This document shows, piece by piece, positions 23,690 through 31,716 of a stretch of DNA of 31,716 nucleotides. The stretch is from an uncultured bacterium (GTDB lineage Bacteria > Actinomycetota > Coriobacteriia > Coriobacteriales > Coriobacteriaceae): assembly GCA_905216045.1 (NCBI GenBank), contig CAJMSL010000006.1:1-31716 (forward strand), written 5' to 3'. The position numbers and the translations under genes were made by a program. Numbering within the stretch: position 1 is the stretch's first letter; each line of letters opens with the position of its first letter. The notes under the pieces were generated by a model, which was given only the letters and a program-made list of their open reading frames with translations, searched no databases and was not told the DNA's origin.

Positions 23690-26413
23690 ATGGCAGCAAC
23701 GGATATCGAGCGCGGACTCTCGACCGCCGAGGTCGAGGAGCGCATCGCCGCCGGTAAGATCAACCGCAACATGGAGCTCAAGACCAAGTCGGTCAAAGAG
23801 CTCATCATCGAGAACCTCTGCACGCTGTTCAATTTGATCAACGTGATCTTGGCTTTCCTGGTCATTTTGACCGGTTCATTTAAGAACCTGACGTTCCTGT
23901 TTGTGGTGTTCCTCAATACCGCTATTGGCGTCATTCAATCCATGCGGTCCAAGAAGATGGTCGATAAGCTCACGCTGCTGACCTCTAAGAAGGCCATCGC
24001 GGTGCGCGACGGTGCCGAGGTGGAGCTCGACTTGGACCAGATCGTGCTCGACGACATCATCCGCCTGGGGCGCGGCGACCAGATTCCCGCTGACGCCGTG
24101 GTGGTTTCGGGCGAGGCGCTCGTGAACGAGAGCTTGCTGACGGGCGAGAGCGACCTTATTAAGAAACAGCCCGGTTCCGAGCTCATGAGCGGCAGCTTTA
24201 TCGACTCGGGCCTGCTGCGCGCCCGCGTGATCCATGTCGGCGCCGACAACTACGTGGCTAAAATTAATAACGAGGCGAAGTACGTCAAAAAGGTCAATTC
24301 CGAGATCATGAACGCGCTTAACGCCATCGTGCGCTTTGCGAGCATCATCATGATCCCGCTCGGTTTGGCGTTGTTTGCCTCGAGTGTGAGCGAGCTGTGG
24401 GATGCCGCGGGAACCCCGGGCGATAGTGCGCTTTCATGGTGCTTCTCCGAGCTGTTGGCTGGTCATGTGCCTTCGTCGGCGCTGCTGTCCACGGTGGGCG
24501 CCCTGCTGGGCATGATCCCGCAAGGCCTGGTGCTGCTGACCTCGTCGGTGCTCGCCATCGCCACGGTGCGCCTGGCCCGCCGCAAGGTGCTGGCGCAGCA
24601 GCTCTACTGCATCGAGACGCTCGCTCGCGTCGACGTACTGTGCCTGGACAAGACGGGCACCATTACCTCGGGTCGTATGGAGGTCGAGGGCACCTACCCG
24701 CTGCCTGTTGAGGGTGTTGGCTTTGGCGTGGACTCGGACGAGGCGGCTGTTCCCGTCGATACCACAGTGCTCGATTTTGCGCTGGCTAACGTGGCACGTG
24801 CGACCTCAGCCGATGCCAACGAGACATGCCAGGCGCTGCTCAACTATTACGCCGATCGCCCGGTCGAGGTGTCCGAGCCGCTGTCGGTCATTCCATTCTC
24901 GTCGTCTAAAAAATGGAGCGGCGCTTCGTTTGCGCAGGGCTCCTATGTGATGGGCGCCGCGCAGTTTGTGCTTTCGGAGCGTGTGTTTTCGCAGGTCGAG
25001 AACCGTGTCGCCGAGCTTGCCGATACCTGCCGCGTGCTCGTGGTGGCGCGCGTGGACGGCTTTACGCCCGATGGGGATATGGTGGGCGAGGCCGAGCCCG
25101 TGGGATTTGTGACCATCCGCGACGAGATTCGTACCTCGGCGGCCGAGACCATCGGCTACTTTAACGAGCAGGGCGTGACCCTCAACGTGATCAGCGGCGA
25201 CGACCCACGTACGGTGTCGTCGATCGCGCGCGTGGTGGGCGTGCCGGGGGCGGACGCTTATGTGGACGCCACGACGCTCGATACGCCGGCCAAGCTCGAT
25301 GCCGCAGTGGACCGCTACCATGTCTTTGGTCGTGTGACCCCGCAGCAGAAGCGCGAGCTCGTGCAGGCGCTCAAGCGCCGCGAGCACACCGTGGCCATGA
25401 CGGGCGACGGCGTCAACGACGTGCTGGCGCTCAAGGAGGCCGACTGCTCCGTCGCCATGGCGGCCGGCTCCGATGCCGCGCGCAACGTGGCCGAGATCGT
25501 ACTCGTCGACAACGATTTTGCCTCGATGCCCGCCGTGGTGGCCGAGGGCCGTCGCTCCATCAACAACCTGCAGCGTTCGGCCTCACTGTTCCTGACCAAG
25601 ACGCTGTTCTCGATGGGCCTGGCGGCGCTGTGTATCGCGCTGCCGCCGTACCCCTTCGAGCCCATCCAGATGACGCTCATTAACTTCTTCTGCATCGGCG
25701 CGCCGGGCTTTGTGTTGGGCCTGGAGCCCAACAATGCTCGTGTGAAGGGTGCGTTTTTGAGCAACGTACTCAAGCGTGCACTGCCGGCGTCGATTGCGGT
25801 CATTTTGGCTGCGGCGCTCGATATCTTTGTGGCGCGCGTGTTTGGCTTTAGCCAGCTCACGCTGTCTACGATGTGCCTGCTTACGTCGTGCGCGGCGAGC
25901 GTCAGCCTAATCTGGCGCATCTCGCAGCCTCTCACGCCCTTACGTGTGGTGCTCTTTGTGTTTGTAGTCGCCGGCATCCTGGTGGGCGTTATCGGATTCC
26001 CGGAGCTGCTGTCTATTGCCAACCTGTCGATGGGCCAGATGGTTATCTTGGCTGTTATCGTGGTCTTTACCTGCTCGGTGTTCTTTAAGCTCGCCACGAT
26101 GATGGATTCGCTCAAGCCGCGTCGTCGTCATGCCGCAACTGGTTTTGGCCGTGGTGTGCGCGTCCACCTGGGTCGCGGTGGCGGCAAGGTGAGCTCGACG
26201 GGTTCGACGGCCGAGCGTTTTGCCAAGCGCGTCGCCGCCGACATGGCGCAGCGCCGCGAAGATCGCACCGCTCGCGAGGCCGAGGCCCGTGCACTCGAGG
26301 GCGTGGCCCAGGCCCAGCCCAAGAAAAAGAGGAGTACCGGAGCCAAGCGCTCTCGCGTGACCAAGTCCGCCCAAGGCATCAAAGTCTCGATGCCAAGCAA
26401 AAAGAAGAAGTAA
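23690..26413 (+). CDS. Cation-transporting P-type ATPase, CtpE-like, with basic C-terminal tail
   Basis: 907 residues from ATG 23690; GTG 23675 and ATG 23678 are in-frame alternatives and none has a strong ribosome-binding site. Visible are the actuator motif LLTGES near residue 150, the membrane motif GMIPQGLVLLTS near 274 in place of the usual PEGL, the phosphorylation site DKTGT at about 321, and the hinge MTGDGVNDV near 570. About eight to ten helices are present. The IPxGLVLLTS stretch and overall layout resemble mycobacterial CtpE, a calcium importer; the ion here is inferred. The last 100 residues are a Lys/Arg/Ala-rich cytoplasmic tail ending in KKKK, not part of the ATPase fold. No promoter is evident between the tRNA terminator and the start. 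Confidence 0.88.
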   Translation: MAATDIERGLSTAEVEERIAAGKINRNMELKTKSVKELIIENLCTLFNLINVILAFLVILTGSFKNLTFLFVVFLNTAIGVIQSMRSKKMVDKLTLLTSKKAIAVRDGAEVELDLDQIVLDDIIRLGRGDQIPADAVVVSGEALVNESLLTGESDLIKKQPGSELMSGSFIDSGLLRARVIHVGADNYVAKINNEAKYVKKVNSEIMNALNAIVRFASIIMIPLGLALFASSVSELWDAAGTPGDSALSWCFSELLAGHVPSSALLSTVGALLGMIPQGLVLLTSSVLAIATVRLARRKVLAQQLYCIETLARVDVLCLDKTGTITSGRMEVEGTYPLPVEGVGFGVDSDEAAVPVDTTVLDFALANVARATSADANETCQALLNYYADRPVEVSEPLSVIPFSSSKKWSGASFAQGSYVMGAAQFVLSERVFSQVENRVAELADTCRVLVVARVDGFTPDGDMVGEAEPVGFVTIRDEIRTSAAETIGYFNEQGVTLNVISGDDPRTVSSIARVVGVPGADAYVDATTLDTPAKLDAAVDRYHVFGRVTPQQKRELVQALKRREHTVAMTGDGVNDVLALKEADCSVAMAAGSDAARNVAEIVLVDNDFASMPAVVAEGRRSINNLQRSASLFLTKTLFSMGLAALCIALPPYPFEPIQMTLINFFCIGAPGFVLGLEPNNARVKGAFLSNVLKRALPASIAVILAAALDIFVARVFGFSQLTLSTMCLLTSCAASVSLIWRISQPLTPLRVVLFVFVVAGILVGVIGFPELLSIANLSMGQMVILAVIVVFTCSVFFKLATMMDSLKPRRRHAATGFGRGVRVHLGRGGGKVSSTGSTAERFAKRVAADMAQRREDRTAREAEARALEGVAQAQPKKKRSTGAKRSRVTKSAQGIKVSMPSKKKK

Positions 26414-26516
26414 CTACGCGCCCTGGCGATGTTGAATTGGTGCCTTGCTCCTGTGGGGCCGTGGCGATGTTATGCTCTAACCTCGATTGTTTGAATTGCT
26501 TCGAAAAGAGGATGCC

Positions 26517-27659
26517 GTGATCTGCCCGCATTGCCTTAAGACTATCGAGGACGGCGCCTCGTTCTGCCCCTACTGCAACGCCTATGTGGGTCCGGGCGAT
26601 GGCCCCGAGCACACCGAGTTCGTGTTCTGCGAGGGCTGCGGTGCCCGTCTTTCTCCGCACGATCGTACGTGTCCCAAATGCGGACGCCCCGCTCCGGGTA
26701 TCCTCTCCGAGGACGCGGCCGCATCCGACCTGGCAGCGGGCCACACGGCGGGCTTTCCGCGCCTAACGCAAGAGCAGATCGATACCGAGGTGCCTCATGC
26801 GCCCGCCTCGGCTGCCGCGGTTCTTTCGGACGCCGCCGATCCTAACGAGACCTGCGTGCTGCCGGCTTTCGATAAGGATTTCGGTATCCCCAAGGTCGAT
26901 ATTCCCACGCCCGTTTCTCTGCACGACGATGCTCAAAAACCCAAGCGCAAAGTGCATCCCGACGAGGACGCCTATCACAAGCACAAGCGTCATATCCCCA
27001 AGCCGCTCATCGTCATCGCGGTACTTGCCGTCGTTTGCGGCGGTGCCTATTGGTTCGTGACGACCGATCCCATGGGTGTCATGCCTGGCTTCTACGACCA
27101 GTTTGGCCAAGCTGCACAAACCACCTTCCCCACGCGCCAAAAGGGCGAGGCGACTGAGGACGATACCAAGCAAGACGATTCTGCCGAGGTGGTCCAGGAA
27201 GAAACCGTGCTGCCCGATGATCAGCTCTATACCAGGCTCGACGGTCTGTATCAGACCATCGTGTCCTACGGTGACGAGGACCAGATCGGCGAGGTCATCG
27301 ATTCCTTTAACAACGGCTATCTCCGAACGCCGCTGTCCACCCGTCAGGAGCTGTCGCAGAGTGCCTACGCCCTGCGCGACCAGATCAAAAAGACGCAAGA
27401 TGAGCTCAACAACCTTAAGTATCAGGACGATACGGTCTATGCGGACGACATCGCCCACTTAAAGCAGCTTGCCGAGTGGATGTACGAACGTGTCGACGTG
27501 ATCTGCCAGAGCTGGGATATCTCGCTGGCCATTCCTGATGGTGAGTCGATGAGTCCCCACCAAAGCGAGATCCTGGCGCCCATCGCGCAGGGCGGCAACA
27601 GCGCGCTGAACCAGTACGACGCCAATGTGGGCTCCTGGAAGCCGCAGCAGCGTTCCTAA
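26517..27659 (+). CDS. Zinc-ribbon membrane protein of unknown function
   Basis: 380 residues from GTG 26517, chosen because AAAGAGG lies five bases upstream and the zinc ribbon starts at once; a TTG at 26487 is an alternative. Two zinc-ribbon knuckle pairs are visible: C3/C6 with C17/C20 and C38/C41 with C52/C55. An acidic, low-complexity linker follows, then a basic patch and one membrane helix at about 163-181 (PLIVIAVLAVVCGGAYWF). The C-terminal 200 residues would lie outside the membrane and are helical in appearance, rich in charged residues; no known domain is recognised. The layout, a cytoplasmic zinc ribbon plus one helix plus an outside domain, is frequent in Gram-positive envelope proteins. 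The TPR gene 660 bases downstream has a similar single-helix layout. Confidence 0.8.
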   Translation: MICPHCLKTIEDGASFCPYCNAYVGPGDGPEHTEFVFCEGCGARLSPHDRTCPKCGRPAPGILSEDAAASDLAAGHTAGFPRLTQEQIDTEVPHAPASAAAVLSDAADPNETCVLPAFDKDFGIPKVDIPTPVSLHDDAQKPKRKVHPDEDAYHKHKRHIPKPLIVIAVLAVVCGGAYWFVTTDPMGVMPGFYDQFGQAAQTTFPTRQKGEATEDDTKQDDSAEVVQEETVLPDDQLYTRLDGLYQTIVSYGDEDQIGEVIDSFNNGYLRTPLSTRQELSQSAYALRDQIKKTQDELNNLKYQDDTVYADDIAHLKQLAEWMYERVDVICQSWDISLAIPDGESMSPHQSEILAPIAQGGNSALNQYDANVGSWKPQQRS

Positions 27660-27697
27660 AATTAGTTCGCCATAGTCGGCATAACCTACGTGCGCAA

Positions 27698-27727
27698 TTG
27701 ATGTAAGCGCATGCTTATTGCTACAAT
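27698..27727 (+). promoter_or_regulatory. Promoter of the peptidyl-prolyl isomerase gene
   Basis: TTGATG and TACAAT are separated by 18 bases, ending 39 bases before the ATG. It may also drive the TPR gene downstream. Confidence 0.6.
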
Positions 27728-27766
27728 TCGTACAAATATGCTTTAAACGCACGAGGAAGGAACCAC

Positions 27767-28309
27767 ATGTTTGGTTTTAAGAAAGAGCTCTACACGCCCG
27801 AGTATCAGCTTGCCGGCGACGAGTGCGCCGTTATCGAGACGTCGAAGGGTACCATCAAGGTCAAGTTTGACGGTGAGGGCGCTCCCATTCATGTCGCGAA
27901 CTTCTGCGAGCTTTCCACGATGGGTTTCTATGACGGCCTTAAGTTCCATCGCTATGTGCCCGGCTTTGTCATTCAGGGCGGCGACCCCAATACCCGCGAT
28001 ATGTCCGGCGCCGACGTCGCTGCCGGTCTTGAGGGCCCTGACGGCATGCCCGGTACCGGTGGTCCCGGCTACTGCATCAAGGGCGAGTTTGCCACCAATC
28101 CGCGCAACAGCCATGTCGATGGTGCCCTTGCCATGGCGCGCTCCATGGACCCCGATTCCGCGGGTTCGCAGTTCTACTTCTGCCTGGGTGCCCAGCATAA
28201 CCTCGATTCCGGTTACACCGTCTTTGGTACCACGGTCGAGGGTCTCGATGTGATTTCACAGCTGCGTGCCGGCGACGAGATCGTCCATGTCGAGATCGTT
28301 CACGAGTAA
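27767..28309 (+). CDS. Cyclophilin-type peptidyl-prolyl cis-trans isomerase
   Basis: 180 residues from ATG 27767, with AGGAAGGA about six bases upstream. It is a compact single-domain cyclophilin that isomerises Xaa-Pro bonds. The catalytic Arg lies in LKFHRYVPGFVIQGGDP near residue 62, and GSQFYFCLG and the LDSGYTVFG segment complete the pocket. There is no signal peptide or lipobox, so it should be cytoplasmic. The extended loop GLEGPDGMPGTGGPGYCIKGEF is longer than in the smallest bacterial forms. It is followed after 11 bases by the TPR gene, probably in one operon. Confidence 0.95.
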   Translation: MFGFKKELYTPEYQLAGDECAVIETSKGTIKVKFDGEGAPIHVANFCELSTMGFYDGLKFHRYVPGFVIQGGDPNTRDMSGADVAAGLEGPDGMPGTGGPGYCIKGEFATNPRNSHVDGALAMARSMDPDSAGSQFYFCLGAQHNLDSGYTVFGTTVEGLDVISQLRAGDEIVHVEIVHE

Positions 28310-28320
28310 AGGGGACTTCC

Positions 28321-29625
28321 TTGAATAGCCAGCTGATCCGACAGGGCCGCGCCGCTTACCGCGCGGGTGATTTTTCCGCTGCAGCCCAGATGCTTGGGGC
28401 GGCAAAAACTCCCGATGAGATTATGGGCGAGGCCGATCACCTTCGTGGTAACGCCTTGATGCACCTGGGCATGTATGCCGAGGCCGCCGAGGCCTACGCC
28501 GCTGCCCTCAATGACGGCACCTACGGCAAGCGCGGCGCGCTGCTCACCAACCGCGGCAAGGCACTCGCCGCCGTGGGCGACTACACGACGGCCGCCCAGG
28601 CGTTCTCTGCTGCTACGCAGGATGCTTCCTATGCCACGCCGTTCAAGGCCTATCTGGGCCTGGGCAATGCGCTGTTCCAGTCGGGCGACTATGCCAACGC
28701 GGGTACTGCCTTTCGTCAGGCCGCCATCGACGGCGCCAATCCGGCTCCTGCCGCCGCACTCGGCGAGCTCGGTCGTTGCTTCATTAAGCTTGGCCGTCCG
28801 GCGGATGCCGTGGAGACCTACCGCACGGCTATCGACTTTGCCGGTCCCCGCGACGACACGCGTGCGCTCAACGCCGGCATGGGTCAGGCGCTTTCTGCCG
28901 CCGGCCGCCCCTCCGACGCACTCGACGCCTTTAACGCCGCTACTGCCGATGGCATCTACCAGCTCACCTCCGAGCAGGCCGATGAGCTTGCCCGCGTGCA
29001 CGATTCGCTTGCCGCGCTGTCTGCCCAGACGGCTATGGCCACGGCTCCGGCGCCCGCGATGGACGCTCCTGCCGTTGATCCGCTCGATCCTACGGGCGCG
29101 ACCGGCCAGTTTATGCCCGATCCCTCGGACACCGGCTTCTTTACGCTGTCCGAGTCCGAGATGGTCCAGCAGGACCGTCAGGATCGTAAGCAGGCCAAGG
29201 TCCGTCGTCGCCATCGCCACACGGGTCTCAAAGTCTTCATCGTGCTGCTTCTGCTCATTTTGATTGCTGCGGGCGGTCTGGGCTTTGCCTACACGCGCGG
29301 CTTTGGCTTCCCCTCGCAGGAGTCGGTTATCACCGATCTGTTCCAGGCTGCCGGCGACGGTGACACCGCAAAGGCCGAGTCTTGCCTGGCCTCGAGCCTG
29401 TCCGAGGGCGCCAAGTCGATGATCATCTCCTCGATTCCGCAGGGCGCCACCGTGTCCGTCGAGGGCATGGATCAGTCCATGACCGAGACGACCGCTAAGG
29501 TGAAGGCATCGCTGTCCAAGGGCGGCGAGCAGGAGTACACCGTCAAATTCGTGCGCTCCGACAATCATATCGGCTGGGCCGTTTCCTCGCTCGATATGGA
29601 TTTCTCGGCTGCTGACAACCAGTAG
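28321..29625 (+). CDS. TPR-repeat protein with a single membrane helix
   Basis: 434 residues starting at TTG 28321, supported by AAGGGG about seven bases upstream and the position just after the isomerase stop. Residues 1-225 hold several tetratricopeptide repeats (for example AYRAGDFSAAAQML, ALMHLGMYAEAAEAYAAAL, KALAAVGDYTTAAQAFSAA). An Ala/Pro/Asp-rich linker follows, then a basic patch KVRRRHRHTG, a membrane helix at about 302-325, and an outside domain of about 110 residues with a DUF4878/lumazine-like pattern (VITDLFQAAGDGDTAKAESCL) that I cannot assign firmly. TPRs suggest a cytoplasmic docking platform. Its place between the isomerase and mreB hints at an envelope role. Confidence 0.85.
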   Translation: MNSQLIRQGRAAYRAGDFSAAAQMLGAAKTPDEIMGEADHLRGNALMHLGMYAEAAEAYAAALNDGTYGKRGALLTNRGKALAAVGDYTTAAQAFSAATQDASYATPFKAYLGLGNALFQSGDYANAGTAFRQAAIDGANPAPAAALGELGRCFIKLGRPADAVETYRTAIDFAGPRDDTRALNAGMGQALSAAGRPSDALDAFNAATADGIYQLTSEQADELARVHDSLAALSAQTAMATAPAPAMDAPAVDPLDPTGATGQFMPDPSDTGFFTLSESEMVQQDRQDRKQAKVRRRHRHTGLKVFIVLLLLILIAAGGLGFAYTRGFGFPSQESVITDLFQAAGDGDTAKAESCLASSLSEGAKSMIISSIPQGATVSVEGMDQSMTETTAKVKASLSKGGEQEYTVKFVRSDNHIGWAVSSLDMDFSAADNQ

Positions 29626-29647
29626 TGACCTTATGGGATTTAGCTTT

Positions 29648-29680
29648 GCCCGGCGCTTCACCGCAAGTGAGGTGCCGGGC
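29648..29680 (+). terminator. Hairpin between the TPR gene and mreB, possible terminator
   Basis: A 14-bp stem (GCCCGGCGCTTCAC with GTGAGGTGCCGGGC, two wobble pairs) has a 5-base loop. Only TT follows, so termination would be weak or factor-assisted. Confidence 0.45.
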
Positions 29681-29740
29681 TTGCGCTAGTATCATGAGCT
29701 AGTAGTTTTCCAGCAATCATCCAACACATCAGGAGTTGCG

Positions 29741-30784
29741 TTGTTTTCTTTGATGGATATGTTCTTCGGTAGCTATGCGGGCGATCTTGCCATCGACCTC
29801 GGCACCGCAAATACGCTTGTCTCCGTGCGCGGCAAGGGCATTGTCATTCGCGAGCCCTCTGTTGTCGCCATCGACAAGAACGACGAGCGCATCCTGGCGG
29901 TCGGTATCGAGGCAAAGCGCATGCTCGGCCGTACGCCCGGCAACATCGTGGCCGTTCGTCCCCTGAAGGACGGCGTCATCGCCGACTTCGATGTTACCGA
30001 GGCCATGCTTCGCTACTTTATCGACAAGGCTTCCGAGAAGCGCTATCCGTGGACCCCGCGTCCGCGCGTTGTCGTCTGCGTTCCTTCCGGCGTCACGTCG
30101 GTCGAGAAGCGTGCCGTCTTTGAGGCTACGTCCCTGGCCGGCGCTCGCCAGGCCTACCTGATCGAGGAGCCCATGGCTGCTGCTATCGGCGCCGACCTGC
30201 CTGTCGAGGAGCCCACCGGCTCCATGGTCATCGACATCGGTGGCGGTACCACCGAGGTTGCCGTTATCGCTATGGGCGGCATCGTCGTCTCGCAGTCCAT
30301 CCGTATTGCCGGCGACGAGTTCGATCAGGCCATCCTCACGCACGTTCGCGATGCCTACAACCTTGCCATCGGCGAGCGTACGGCAGAGGACATCAAGATC
30401 AAGGTCGGTTCCGCCGTGCCGCTCAAGGACGAGCTCGACGTCGAGGTCAACGGCCGCGACGTGATCACCGGTCTGCCCAAGACCGTGCGCATCGAGAGCG
30501 AGGAGATTCGTCGCGCGCTCAACAAGCCGCTCGACGAGATGGCCAAGGCCGTCAAGGACGCACTCGACGCTACGCCTCCCGATCTTGCCTCGGACCTTAT
30601 GTACTACGGCATTTTGCTGACTGGTGGCGGCGCGCTGCTGCGCGGTCTCGACGTGCGCCTGCGCGATGAGACCGGTGTTTCGGTCAACGTCAGCCCCACG
30701 GCGCTCGATAACGTCGTTAACGGCTGTGCCCGCGTGCTCGAGGCCAATGCGTTTGATGGCGGCTTCGTCCAGACCAATGCTTAA
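29741..30784 (+). CDS. mreB: Rod-shape-determining protein MreB (bacterial actin)
   Basis: 347 residues starting at TTG 29741, with GGAG five bases upstream; ATG 29753 is an alternative. It polymerises on the inner membrane and directs lateral wall synthesis. Visible are the phosphate-1 motif DLAIDLGTANTLV, VRPLKDGVIADFDV, VPSGVTSVEKRAV, EEPMAAAIGADL, the phosphate-2 motif VIDIGGGTTEVAV and the adenosine motif LLTGGGALLRGL. Length and motif order are those of the family. The N-terminal hydrophobic FSLMDMFFG may aid membrane contact. mreC follows after 21 bases. Confidence 0.97.
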   Translation: MFSLMDMFFGSYAGDLAIDLGTANTLVSVRGKGIVIREPSVVAIDKNDERILAVGIEAKRMLGRTPGNIVAVRPLKDGVIADFDVTEAMLRYFIDKASEKRYPWTPRPRVVVCVPSGVTSVEKRAVFEATSLAGARQAYLIEEPMAAAIGADLPVEEPTGSMVIDIGGGTTEVAVIAMGGIVVSQSIRIAGDEFDQAILTHVRDAYNLAIGERTAEDIKIKVGSAVPLKDELDVEVNGRDVITGLPKTVRIESEEIRRALNKPLDEMAKAVKDALDATPPDLASDLMYYGILLTGGGALLRGLDVRLRDETGVSVNVSPTALDNVVNGCARVLEANAFDGGFVQTNA

Positions 30785-30805
30785 TTTCCAAAAGGTGGAT
30801 TCCAT

Positions 30806-31716
30806 TTGGCACGATCTTCGGGTTTCTCCACAAATCTGAATACCAAGCGACAATCAACGGGTATGCGCCCGTTGATTGTTTTCAGCCTGATTTCGGTGTT
30901 GCTGCTCACGTTTTACATCCGCGAGGGCGAGGCAGGGCCGATTCATGCCGTGCGTTCGGGCGTAACGACGATTACCTCTCCGGTGCGCTTTGTGGGCTCG
31001 GCTGTGGCGGCTCCCTTCAATGCGATTGGCAACGTGTTCTCTAACCTAACGGCGTCGCAGGACACGCTCGACGAGCTCAAGAAGCAAAATGAGGAGCTGA
31101 CCTCTAAGGTCGCCGAGCTTTCTGAGGCTCAAAAGACTGCCGAGCGCCTGGAGGGCCTGGTCGGGCTGCAATCGACCTACAACCTCAAATCGACCGCAGC
31201 TCGTATCGTTGGTGCCTCCGGCGATGCCTGGACCTCGACCGTTACCATCGACAAGGGCTCTGCCGACGGCCTTACCATCAACATGCCCGTGACGAGTTCT
31301 GCCGGTGTTATCGGCCAGATTATCGAGGTATCGGCCAAGACCTCTACCGTGCGCCTGATTGGCGACGAGAACTCGGGCGTGTCCGCCATGGTGCAGGACA
31401 CGCGCGCCCAGGGTATGCTGCAGGGTCAGGCTGACGGCACGCTGCGTCTTGAGTACGTGAGCGTCGACTCCGATGTTAAGGTTGGCGATATCATCGTGAC
31501 CTCTGGCATCGGTGGCGTGTTCCCCAAGGGCCTACCGCTCGGCACCGTCTCGTCGGTTGAGAAATCGGCAAACGACGTGTACTACACCATTGTGGTGCGC
31601 GCTCAGACCACGGCCGAGAACAACGAGGAAGTGCTGGTCATCACCTCGCTGACCGACGAACAGTCGGCCTCGGATGAAGACGTGAGCACGGCCAACAGCA
31701 CACCGCAGGGAACGTC
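30806..31716 (+). CDS. mreC: Rod-shape-determining protein MreC (3' end outside window)
   Basis: At least 303 residues, read from TTG 30806 to the right edge with no stop. The start is supported by AAAGGTGGA ending six bases upstream. A membrane helix lies at about residues 20-40 (PLIVFSLISVLLLTFYI), then a coiled coil (about 85-115, DTLDELKKQNEELTSKVAEL). The two beta-barrel domains of MreC follow, with ARIVGASGDAWTSTVTIDKGSADGL, SAGVIGQIIEVS and GGVFPKGLPLGTVSSV. The acidic tail (TDEQSASDEDVS) suggests the C-terminus is near. MreC is the periplasmic-side scaffold linking MreB to wall synthases. Confidence 0.95.
   Translation, partial: MARSSGFSTNLNTKRQSTGMRPLIVFSLISVLLLTFYIREGEAGPIHAVRSGVTTITSPVRFVGSAVAAPFNAIGNVFSNLTASQDTLDELKKQNEELTSKVAELSEAQKTAERLEGLVGLQSTYNLKSTAARIVGASGDAWTSTVTIDKGSADGLTINMPVTSSAGVIGQIIEVSAKTSTVRLIGDENSGVSAMVQDTRAQGMLQGQADGTLRLEYVSVDSDVKVGDIIVTSGIGGVFPKGLPLGTVSSVEKSANDVYYTIVVRAQTTAENNEEVLVITSLTDEQSASDEDVSTANSTPQGT
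30851..30882 (+). promoter_or_regulatory. Terminator-like hairpin inside mreC codons 16-25
   Basis: CAATCAACGGG and CCCGTTGATTG are perfect complements (11 bp) around TATGCG, followed by TTTT. The position inside the coding start, and directly after mreB, would allow premature termination. Confidence 0.5.

Noticed and set aside
26423..26471. Ten-base direct repeat TGGCGATGTT upstream of the zinc-ribbon gene
   Set aside because: Only two short copies with no associated structure or promoter; likely chance.
29687..29710. Two GCTAGTA copies upstream of mreB as a possible operator
   Set aside because: Too short and not clearly placed relative to a promoter that I can identify.
1..31716. CRISPR arrays, transposases, integrases or phage genes
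   Set aside because: No regularly spaced repeats and no protein with recombinase, transposase or phage motifs were found.

Overview
The window looks like chromosome of a high-GC Gram-positive gut actinobacterium, most likely class Coriobacteriia (Collinsella-like). This rests on the GC-rich codon choice of the housekeeping genes, the fused RmlC-RmlD and AroE-AroK proteins, and mreB/mreC together with actinobacterial-looking tRNAs. The genus is inference; no rRNA is present.

Region 1 (about 1-14,540) is a cell-surface polysaccharide locus. It holds the end of a membrane protein (DUF2142-like), a large tandem GT2 glycosyltransferase, a WsaF-like rhamnosyltransferase candidate, a polysaccharide pyruvyltransferase and a divergent membrane acyltransferase. 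These are followed by dTDP-L-rhamnose synthesis (rmlA, rmlB, fused rmlCD), a polyprenyl-phosphate-type GT2 and a Wzm/Wzt-type ABC exporter. Composition is mosaic: the glycosyltransferases and acyltransferase are AT-rich, the rml genes are extremely GC-rich, and an AT-rich two-gene cassette (DUF4869-like protein plus small P-loop ATPase) sits between rmlA and rmlB. That cassette has no evident sugar function and is the best candidate here for an undescribed system.

Region 2 (about 14,590-23,613) lies between two tRNA-Arg genes (anticodons TCT and CCG). It contains a leftward cluster with all seven shikimate-pathway activities plus the Phe and Tyr branches: aroF, tyrA, aroB, aroA, aroC, pheA, aroE-aroK and aroQ. 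The operon head has a terminator-like hairpin directly before aroF, suggesting attenuation. A 127-bp REPIN-like inverted repeat separates aroC from pheA, and a perfect 16-bp hairpin separates aroEK from aroQ.

Region 3 (about 23,690-31,716) runs rightward. It has a CtpE-like P-type ATPase with a long basic tail, a zinc-ribbon membrane protein, a cyclophilin peptidyl-prolyl isomerase, a TPR membrane protein, mreB and the start of mreC, which runs off the right edge. A terminator-like hairpin lies inside the first codons of mreC.

Together, region 1 builds and exports a rhamnose-containing glycan, region 2 makes chorismate, phenylalanine and tyrosine precursors, and region 3 serves ion transport, protein folding and cell-shape control. 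No transposase, integrase, phage gene or CRISPR array was seen. No gene-free stretch exceeds about 200 bases.
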